Source of the DNA: Candidatus Doudnabacteria bacterium
GTDB lineage: Bacteria > Patescibacteriota > Doudnabacteria > UBA920
Direction: 5' to 3'
DNA length: 11,319 nt
Assembly (NCBI GenBank): GCA_023245915.1
Contig: JAHFJK010000001.1
Coordinates: 29,969 to 41,287, forward strand
Below are positions 1 to 4,607 of this stretch, in pieces. Position 1 is the first letter of the stretch. Every line of letters starts with the position of its first letter. The translations under genes and the position numbers were made by a program. Below the pieces are notes generated by a model that had not been told where the DNA came from, did no database searches, and was given only the letters and a program-made list of their open reading frames with translations.

Positions 1-88
1 TAAGTATTGCTTTCTCTTCTTGGGTTAAGGAATTAAGAAATTCTTCAACAGCTTCGCGGTGTTCAAAATTTTCATAAGACTTTTCCAT
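1..88 (-). CDS. Unidentified protein, N-terminal 29 residues only
   Basis: An ATG at 88-86 opens a frame that runs off the left edge of the window. The visible peptide begins MEKSYENFEHREAVEEFLNS and is acidic and probably helical; no family can be named from 29 residues. The start is well supported: an AGAAAGGA Shine-Dalgarno-like sequence lies about 6 to 8 bases upstream, and the stop of the preceding small membrane protein is only 18 bases away. It is therefore probably the next cistron of the secE-nusG transcription unit. It is one of only two genes in the window with a clear Shine-Dalgarno sequence. Confidence 0.6.
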   Translation of the reverse strand, partial: MEKSYENFEHREAVEEFLNSLTQEEKAIL

Positions 89-106
89 GAATTTATCCTT
101 TCTACC

Positions 107-319
107 TTAAGTTTCATCATCCCTATTGCGTTTAAGCCGGCCCATAAACATTTCCTTGTACCTTCTGCCTTTGTGGGCGGCTAAAGCAAGATATAAACCC
201 AAAACTATCAACACGATGGGATAAAACACTGACCAAAAATTAGCGGGTAAAATTATCAGCCCCAGGTTTCTTAAGAGGAAGACTAAGCCTAAACACAAAA
301 GAAAAAGTCCTAAAATCAT
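107..319 (-). CDS. Small membrane protein, LiaI/LiaF-like transmembrane region
   Basis: A 70-residue protein with two hydrophobic helices, about residues 2-24 and 28-47, and a basic tail (KGRRYKEMFMGRLKRNRDD). The arrangement of the first helix, a turn with NLGLIILPANFW, then a helix with PIVLIVLGLYL is typical of the LiaI-LiaF-like transmembrane module (DUF5668-type), found in many envelope-associated proteins. In Firmicutes such proteins take part in cell-envelope stress sensing, but this copy has only the membrane part, so no role can be assigned. The start is supported by AAAGGA six bases before the ATG. It follows the 331-684 gene by 11 bases and is probably co-transcribed with it. Confidence 0.75.
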   Translation of the reverse strand: MILGLFLLCLGLVFLLRNLGLIILPANFWSVFYPIVLIVLGLYLALAAHKGRRYKEMFMGRLKRNRDDET

Positions 320-330
320 ATGAGTCCTTT

Positions 331-684
331 CTATAAATTAATTCCTTGATCTTCGGCAGATGACAAATCTGGTAAATCAAAAACTTTTTTCAGAACGAAT
401 AAATTAATATAGGGTACTAAGATAAAAACCAACCAAATCCTCAACCTTTGCCGTTTACCTTTTAATACCATCCAGCAACCAAAAAGCAGCAGAATGAAAA
501 ATATCCAATAGCCAATAAAGAAGTAACTGCTTATTTGACTGTAAGGATTCGCAATAAAAACTCCATGAATGTCTACATACCCGGGCTGGCGACCAAGATA
601 GATCAATAAACCTGCCAAGGCGGTCCCCAAGAATCCCAAAAAGAATAATTTCTTTCCTAAATTTTGTAATTTTTTTGCAGTCAT
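331..684 (-). CDS. Hypothetical three-helix membrane protein
   Basis: I do not recognise this 117-residue protein. It has a basic N-terminus (MTAKKLQNLGKK), a hydrophobic helix at about 12-31, a polar loop with GYVDIHGVFIANPYSQ, a second helix at about 53-75, a short basic turn (KGKRQR) and a third helix at about 80-99. The C-terminal tail is acidic and soluble. By the positive-inside rule, the N-terminus and the KGKRQR turn should both be cytoplasmic, which leaves the long 32-52 loop outside. The gene starts nine bases after the nusG stop and ends 11 bases before the next small membrane gene, so it is probably the fourth cistron of the secE operon. No Shine-Dalgarno sequence precedes the ATG. 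Confidence 0.7.
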   Translation of the reverse strand: MTAKKLQNLGKKLFFLGFLGTALAGLLIYLGRQPGYVDIHGVFIANPYSQISSYFFIGYWIFFILLLFGCWMVLKGKRQRLRIWLVFILVPYINLFVLKKVFDLPDLSSAEDQGINL

Positions 685-693
685 AAAATTAAT

Positions 694-1239
694 CTATATT
701 TTCTTAACTTGTAAAAAATCCAGCTCCACCGGAGTTTCCCGACCAAAGATGGTTACCATGACCTTAACTTTGCCATGGGCTTCATCTAAACTCCCAACCT
801 TACCCTCGTAATCCTTAAACGGGCCGTCCATAATTTTTACCAAATCGCCGACAATAAATTCAACCTTGTACTTGGGTTCGTCGGCGCCCATGCGTTTTTT
901 CAAAAACGCCAGCTCTTCGTCGCCAATGGGCGTAGGGATGGTGCCGCTACCCACAAAACCCGTAACATTGGGCGTATTGCGCACCACGTACCAGGAATCG
1001 TCAGTTACCACCATATCCACCAAAACATAACCTGGAAAAATTTTTTCCTCAACGGTTGTGCGTTTGCCTTCTTTAATCTTAATTTTCTTTTCCTTGGGCA
1101 CGAGCGCGTCAAAAATTCGGTCCTGCATATTCATTGACTCAATACGTTGCTTTAAATTAAAAGCCACGCTGTCCTCATAACCTGAGTAGGTGTGCAGCAC
1201 GTACCAATGCCGCTCGCCGGTTACCTGTTGTCTGGCCAT
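694..1239 (-). CDS. nusG: Transcription termination/antitermination factor NusG
   Basis: NusG binds the RNA polymerase clamp and links elongation to Rho or to the leading ribosome. The 181-residue product has the complete bacterial architecture: an NGN domain (about 11-115) opening with HWYVLHTYSGYE, carrying the diagnostic FPGYVLV (68-74) and RNTPNVTGFVG (87-97), and a KOW domain (about 127-181) with GDLVKIMDGPFKDYEGKV. The length is normal for the family and no domain is inserted. In most bacteria nusG directly follows secE; here a membrane hydrolase gene separates them. The nearest upstream promoter I can see lies before secE. No Shine-Dalgarno sequence precedes the ATG. The usual downstream neighbours rplK and rplA are absent; two small membrane proteins follow instead. 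Confidence 0.97.
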   Translation of the reverse strand: MARQQVTGERHWYVLHTYSGYEDSVAFNLKQRIESMNMQDRIFDALVPKEKKIKIKEGKRTTVEEKIFPGYVLVDMVVTDDSWYVVRNTPNVTGFVGSGTIPTPIGDEELAFLKKRMGADEPKYKVEFIVGDLVKIMDGPFKDYEGKVGSLDEAHGKVKVMVTIFGRETPVELDFLQVKKI

Positions 1240-1257
1240 AGAAGTTGCTTGAAAGTA

Positions 1258-1327
1258 TTCTACTAAAAATACTAAAATCAGAAACTTTAGATTTAGTACA
1301 TTTCGTATTCTTTAGTATTTAGTAGAA
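1258..1327. repeat. Inverted repeat of TACTAAA words
   Basis: The left arm (1258-1276) carries CTACTAAAA and ATACTAAAA back to back. The right arm (1311-1327) carries TTTAGTA twice in tandem, and a further TTTAGTA sits at 1292-1298. The arms are complementary except for two extra A bases in the left arm, so RNA made from the minus strand could fold into a long AT-rich hairpin between the hydrolase gene and nusG. The right arm overlaps the last codons and stop of the hydrolase gene. There is no T-run after it on the minus strand, so I do not call it a terminator. Confidence 0.7.
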
Positions 1328-1854
1328 ATGACAATCGCCACGATAATGATTAAGATTTCTAAATAAAATAAGGGTTTTTTGGTGTATAAAATAAAAAATT
1401 TCCAGTTGTGCTTAAAAAAAGATCTCTCATAAATTGTCCATCGCACTTCCCTGTCTTTTAGGGCGTAAATTTTACTCGAGAAAGGCCACAACCACATAAC
1501 CCCGTAATAAATACTGTCGAGTAAAAAATGGCTCCAACTTCCCAGCCACAAGAGAAGGCCAATAAATTTCACGTAAGCTGATGAGCTAAAAAAATAAATT
1601 AACAGGCCCGCAATAAGCCAAAGAATGGGCGCATGGCTAATGAATTTCCTGTGGGAAATTTTTTCATTTCCACTCACCAACATCGATCTTTGTCTGAAAA
1701 AAACGTAAAACATGTCGATGTCCGGGGCAAAGCCAAAGAACATCCCCCACCACAACAGATGGTTGTGTTGTTGCGAGGTTAGCGCCGGATGAACAAAATT
1801 TAAAAGTGCTTTAGCTGTCAAAAAGCCTGCGGCAATGTGTCCGGGAGGCAGCAT
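1312..1854 (-). CDS. YdjM/DUF457-like membrane-bound metal-dependent hydrolase
   Basis: The 180-residue product matches the membrane-bound metal-dependent hydrolase family that includes E. coli YdjM. It starts MLPPGH, with His6 right at the N-terminus, then FAPDIDMF (Asp45, Asp47), SHRKFISHA (His68, Arg69, His74) and SHFLLDS (His109, Asp113). This spaced set of His and Asp residues is the family's presumed metal site. Hydrophobic helices lie near 33-51, 76-91, 96-117 and 163-177. The substrate of this family is not firmly established, so only a generic hydrolase call is made. The ATG directly follows the secE stop (TAAATG), which indicates translational coupling. The gene sits between secE and nusG, an unusual place. 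Confidence 0.8.
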   Translation of the reverse strand: MLPPGHIAAGFLTAKALLNFVHPALTSQQHNHLLWWGMFFGFAPDIDMFYVFFRQRSMLVSGNEKISHRKFISHAPILWLIAGLLIYFFSSSAYVKFIGLLLWLGSWSHFLLDSIYYGVMWLWPFSSKIYALKDREVRWTIYERSFFKHNWKFFILYTKKPLFYLEILIIIVAIVISTKY

Positions 1855-2031
1855 TTATTTATTCAATAAGGCTTCAAAAACTTTTAACAATCCGTAATCA
1901 AAAGCGCCCAAAACAAAAGCCACAAGCAGGCTAAAGACAATAACCGTAAGCGCGTACCTGATGGTTTCGTTCCGGCTTGGCCAGATAACTTTAGCCAGTT
2001 CATTTTTGACTTCACCAAAAAACTTGAACAT
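1855..2031 (-). CDS. secE: Preprotein translocase subunit SecE
   Basis: This small gene encodes 58 residues beginning MFKFFGEVKNELAKVIWPSR. It is the short single-span form of SecE, which clamps SecY in the Sec translocon. The conserved amphipathic segment EVKNELAKVIWPSRNET (7-23) carries the hallmark WPSR, and a single membrane helix follows at about 26-45. The identity is supported by position, since nusG lies downstream in the same transcription unit. The start is the ATG at 2031-2029; no Shine-Dalgarno sequence is visible. The stop abuts the ATG of the next gene. A promoter and a hairpin lie upstream. E. coli SecE has three spans; the single-span form is normal for most bacteria. Confidence 0.95.
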   Translation of the reverse strand: MFKFFGEVKNELAKVIWPSRNETIRYALTVIVFSLLVAFVLGAFDYGLLKVFEALLNK

Positions 2032-2050
2032 CGATTGTGAAATTAGGCAA

Positions 2051-2094
2051 GAGTTCCCTCGCTGCGCCCGCTAGCGGGCTTCGCTCGGGACGAC
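2051..2094. repeat. GC-rich palindrome, dispersed-repeat-like
   Basis: A GC-rich island in an AT-rich leader, centred on the perfect 12-base palindrome CCCGCTAGCGGG (2067-2078) with imperfect outer arms (TCCC and GGGA). On the minus strand it begins GTCGTCCCGAGCGAAG and ends AGCGAGGGAACTC. This is the same plan as the palindrome at 6689-6787, which begins GTCATCCCGACCGACCGAG and has GGGAGCGGAGGGA inside. I infer two divergent members of one dispersed repeat family. It lies in the untranslated leader of secE, about 20 bases before the start codon, where it would form a stable RNA hairpin. Confidence 0.6.
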
Positions 2095-2130
2095 AACTAT
2101 TTAACATTTAATTAAAGTTTGTCTTTTTTA

Positions 2131-2151
2131 AAAGGCCTCTTGGGGGCCTTT
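2131..2151 (-). terminator. Possible weak terminator after the response regulator
   Basis: A perfect 7-bp stem, AAAGGCC with GGCCTTT, closes a 7-base loop. On the minus strand the stem is followed by only one further T and then A-rich sequence, so the U-tract is short and termination may be partial. It is 40 bases past the stop of the response regulator. The secE promoter lies between that stop and the hairpin, so the start of the secE transcript would fall in or next to the first arm. It could instead act as a 5' leader hairpin. Confidence 0.5.
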
Positions 2152-2156
2152 GATAT

Positions 2157-2185
2157 ATATTAATAAAACTGCCGTGGTTTGTCAA
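2157..2185 (-). promoter_or_regulatory. Sigma-70-type promoter for the secE operon
   Basis: On the minus strand a perfect TTGACA (2185-2180) is separated by 17 bases from TAATAT (2162-2157), which matches four of six bases of the -10 consensus. Spacing is optimal. It begins six bases after the response regulator stop and points to secE, giving an expected start near 2150 and a leader of about 120 bases that contains the hairpin and the GC-rich palindrome. Confidence 0.6.
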
Positions 2186-2190
2186 ATGCT

Positions 2191-2601
2191 TTATGAGCCT
2201 TCAACTTTATCGCCGGCAAGCAAGCTATTAACCTTGGCCACCACATCTTCCACATTGGTATTGGCCTTAACGTAATATTCCTGTATTTTTAAAGCCTGGG
2301 CGCGCAAAATGTCCTTATTAGTCCACAAATTGCTTAAGACAATGACTTTTAATTCAGAAATGTCTTTCTCCGGATAGTTCCTGATTCTTTCCAAAACTTT
2401 AAAACCGTCCAGCTTGGGCAAAAGCAGGTCTAACAAAATTAATGACGGCTTCTTGTCCAAAATTATATTTATGGCTTCTTCGCCGTCGGAAGCGCGTAAA
2501 ACATCGTACAAATGCTCTGAACTTAAACGGTCTGCCAGAACGTTCTGCAAATCCTTGTCATCTTCCACAACCAGTAAAATTGTATTTTTCATGTCATCCA
2601 T
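2191..2601 (-). CDS. Stand-alone CheY-like response regulator receiver
   Basis: A 136-residue single receiver domain with no output domain. Key residues are all present: the acidic pair in LLVVEDDKD (Asp14, Asp15), the phospho-acceptor Asp58 in LILLDLLLPKLDGF, the switch Ser90 in VIVLSN and Lys112 in YYVKAN. It should be phosphorylated by a histidine kinase and act through protein contacts, as CheY-like or phosphorelay receivers do; no kinase gene is in the window. Two in-frame starts are possible, MDDMKNTILL or the internal Met4 (2592). An AAAGG lies about 12 bases before the first, which is a weak signal. It has its own promoter at 2691-2719 and ends just before the secE promoter, so it looks monocistronic. 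Confidence 0.92.
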   Translation of the reverse strand: MDDMKNTILLVVEDDKDLQNVLADRLSSEHLYDVLRASDGEEAINIILDKKPSLILLDLLLPKLDGFKVLERIRNYPEKDISELKVIVLSNLWTNKDILRAQALKIQEYYVKANTNVEDVVAKVNSLLAGDKVEGS

Positions 2602-2690
2602 TTAAAAATTTTGCCTTTAAGTAAAGAAAAAGAGTTTTTTGAAAAATAATTGATTTATATTCAAAATGGAGCTCTCTTTCATTGGTTATT

Positions 2691-2719
2691 ATTATAGCCT
2701 ACAAATACGATTTTGTCAC
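2691..2719 (-). promoter_or_regulatory. Sigma-70-type promoter for the response regulator
   Basis: On the minus strand GTGACA (2719-2714, five of six consensus bases) is 17 bases from a perfect TATAAT (2696-2691). The -35 box overlaps the TGA stop codon (2718-2716) of the preceding gene. The expected start near 2684 gives a leader of about 80 bases, AT-rich with the weak inverted pair TTTTGAA and TTCAAAA. It is the best-scoring promoter I see by eye in the window. Confidence 0.65.
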
Positions 2720-3636
2720 CTTGCTTTTTTCCGGATAAGCAAGCTTGAGTTAAATACGCCCAATCTGCCTATTTTCACGGGTACGGAACCTATTTCTGTT
2801 TTTTGGCCGGTTTTGTCGGCCTGATATATAACCAGCAAATAACTGCCCGGGCTGGCGCGGAGCAAAAATTTGCCATTTTCGTGAATCGAGGCTGTGCCAA
2901 AAGTAATACCGGGCAATTTTTCATTCTGCAGAAGCAAGTACAAATCCGGCGGCTCTGTTAACCCTTGTCCTATGATTATCTCCCCCCACAACCTGGGTTC
3001 TTTAATAAAAATTGCCAGAATAATAATTAACCCGTACAGCCCGAATAAAGCGTCCAGGTACCAGGGCAAATGCGGGAAAAATTTCCAGGCCGCTATGAGC
3101 GCGAAACCCAGGCCAAACACAAACACAATGGCCCCTAACCGTTTGAAAAAAAGCCTGGCGTAGGGAAAATCTTTCTGTAAACTGGCTTTTGCCTGCTGAT
3201 TCCAGTCCAGGTGTTCAGGATCCATGGGGATGTTGGGAGCCACCACTTCTGAATCGCCAAACAGTTCAAAGAACTCCCCGTGGTATAAATTTTCAAAAAT
3301 TCCGTCTTTATCCCCGGCCACGTATTTTGAGGGAAAAACATAATTGGTTTTTTTTGCAAAAATTTTAAATTTGCCCGGTCTGGCCAAAAAACCGTAACGG
3401 CCTTTTAAATCGGTAATACCACTCTCCACCTCCCGGCCATCGGCGTAGAGTAATTTGACAATAACCGGGTCCAGCGGCTGTTTGTTGACAGAGTCGTAGA
3501 CCATGCCCCAAAACTGCTGGCTCTTTTTCAGGCTTAAAAAATTAAACACTGTGCTGAAAAAAAACTGCACAGCCAAAATAAACTGTCTGGGAGCGGAGAT
3601 GGTTATGTGGTATTGTGTAGTTTGGTTTTCCGGCAT
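2716..3636 (-). CDS. Membrane protein with carboxypeptidase-regulatory-like domain
   Basis: The 306-residue product has a hydrophobic N-terminal segment (about 18-36), a beta-sandwich of the carboxypeptidase-regulatory-like type (about 43-100; WGMVYDSVNKQPLDPVIVKL, then TDLKGRYGFLARPGKFKIFAK), an acidic linker, two closely spaced membrane helices (about 167-184 and 193-211) and a second beta-rich segment (about 214-290; GTASIHENGKFLLRASPGSY) that resembles a divergent copy of the same fold. Such domains are common in CPR envelope proteins and are usually thought to mediate binding or adhesion; no enzyme site is seen. I chose the ATG at 3636, seven bases past the folD stop. A start at 3684 would overlap folD by 41 bases and add 16 residues unlike the rest. 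It probably follows folD in one transcript. Confidence 0.75.
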   Translation of the reverse strand: MPENQTTQYHITISAPRQFILAVQFFFSTVFNFLSLKKSQQFWGMVYDSVNKQPLDPVIVKLLYADGREVESGITDLKGRYGFLARPGKFKIFAKKTNYVFPSKYVAGDKDGIFENLYHGEFFELFGDSEVVAPNIPMDPEHLDWNQQAKASLQKDFPYARLFFKRLGAIVFVFGLGFALIAAWKFFPHLPWYLDALFGLYGLIIILAIFIKEPRLWGEIIIGQGLTEPPDLYLLLQNEKLPGITFGTASIHENGKFLLRASPGSYLLVIYQADKTGQKTEIGSVPVKIGRLGVFNSSLLIRKKAR

Positions 3637-3643
3637 GGATATT

Positions 3644-4480
3644 TTAAACGATGTCAGATTTGAGTTTAGCCACGCCAAGAACATTTTTAAGCAGAATGGC
3701 CACGGTTACCGGGCCGACGCCGCCCGGCACCGGCGAGATAAAACCGGCAACAGCTTTTACGGATTCAAAATCCACGTCGCCGACTATGCCACCGTCTGAT
3801 TCCGAAGTCCCGGCATCTATAATTATAGCGCCTTTTTTTATTTTGTCGCCGCTGACTAATTTAGGTTTGCCGACTGCGGCAATAATTACGTCCGCAGCTT
3901 TCATCAAATCCAAAATATTTTCGGTTTTACTGCGGGCGATATCCACATCCAGGCCGTGTTGTTTTAATAAAAATTCCACGGGTTTGCCCACTAGCTGGCC
4001 GTAGCCAATGACCAAAAATTTTTTGCTTTTTAAATCCTGATGGGCACTGTCTAAAATCCGCATTATTGCCGCGGCAGTGGGAAACTCCACATAGGCAGTG
4101 CCTGAATAAAATAAATTGGTGTTGATCTCGCCTGTGCAATCCACGTCAATTTTTGGATCAATGGCATTCAATACGGCTTGCTTATCTACCGATGATGGTA
4201 AAGGCAGCTGCGCAATCAAACCGCACATATTGGGCTCCTGATTGATTTTTTTTATTTCCGCGATGAGATCTGATGTCGAAATGCTCGCCGGAAAATCCGC
4301 GCGTCTAAATTTAAAGCCGACTTTTTCAGCTGCTGCTGCTTTCATCCGCACATATTGGGCTGAAGCCGGATCATCCCCGACTAAAATATCGCAGAAGACA
4401 GGTTGAAAGGTAAGTTTAACGGTTTCTGATTTAACTTCTTCCAAAATTTCGGCCGCTATTTTCCTGCCGTTTAAAATCAT
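3644..4480 (-). CDS. folD: Bifunctional methylenetetrahydrofolate dehydrogenase/cyclohydrolase FolD
   Basis: FolD interconverts 5,10-methylene-, methenyl- and 10-formyl-tetrahydrofolate, supplying formyl groups for purines and initiator tRNA. The 278-residue product has normal length and both domains. Catalytic positions are present: YVRMKAAAAEK (Tyr43, Lys47), QLPLP (91-95) and PKIDVD (Asp112, Asp114). The C-terminal PVPGGVGPVT (250-259) is classic. Departures from consensus are notable: the cofactor loop reads GYGQLVGKP (159-167) rather than the common GRSxxVGxP, DVDG is DVDC, and the usual PCTP segment reads FPTAAA (133-138). The ATG is 124 bases past the mrdA stop. A possible promoter directly upstream would give an almost leaderless mRNA. 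Confidence 0.95.
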   Translation of the reverse strand: MILNGRKIAAEILEEVKSETVKLTFQPVFCDILVGDDPASAQYVRMKAAAAEKVGFKFRRADFPASISTSDLIAEIKKINQEPNMCGLIAQLPLPSSVDKQAVLNAIDPKIDVDCTGEINTNLFYSGTAYVEFPTAAAIMRILDSAHQDLKSKKFLVIGYGQLVGKPVEFLLKQHGLDVDIARSKTENILDLMKAADVIIAAVGKPKLVSGDKIKKGAIIIDAGTSESDGGIVGDVDFESVKAVAGFISPVPGGVGPVTVAILLKNVLGVAKLKSDIV

Positions 4481-4486
4481 AATTAC

Positions 4487-4515
4487 AGAATATCAGAAAT
4501 TTAAAATATTGACAA
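4487..4515 (-). promoter_or_regulatory. Possible promoter for folD
   Basis: On the minus strand TTGTCA (4515-4510, five of six) is 17 bases from TATTCT (4492-4487, four of six). Only six bases separate the -10 box from the folD ATG, so a transcript starting at the usual distance would begin at or near the A of the start codon. The surrounding sequence is AT-rich, so a chance match is quite possible. Confidence 0.3.
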
Positions 4516-4570
4516 AATAAAAATTTTGTGGCGATATAAGTCTTAATCAATTTCTTCCGAAGTCTGTAAA

Positions 4571-4607
4571 TTTTTGTCAATTTTGCTCAATTAAGTCATT
4601 TTTGTCA
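4571..4607. repeat. Phased 9-base words at the mrdA 3' end
   Basis: TTTTTGTCA (4571-4579), ATTTTGCTCA (4580-4589), ATTAAGTCA (4590-4598) and TTTTTGTCA (4599-4607) run end to end. All end in TCA and three of the four are nine bases long. The last unit contains the mrdA stop codon (TGA on the minus strand, 4607-4605). A complementary ATTGACAAAA at 4508-4517 pairs with TTTTGTCAAT at 4572-4581, so the mrdA-folD gap could fold on itself. Confidence 0.6.

Noticed and set aside
1231..1262. TAGAAT as a -10 box just upstream of nusG
   Set aside because: No -35-like sequence is found at suitable distance, and the bases belong to the TACTAAA inverted repeat.
3637..3684. Upstream start (MFLAWLNSNLTSFKIS) for the carboxypeptidase-regulatory-like protein
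   Set aside because: It would overlap folD by 41 bases and adds residues with no link to the rest. The ATG at 3636 lies seven bases after the folD stop, like other gaps here.
4509..4540. A TTGACA-like box on the plus strand in the mrdA-folD gap
   Set aside because: It would drive only antisense RNA of mrdA, and no good -10 lies at 16 to 18 bases.
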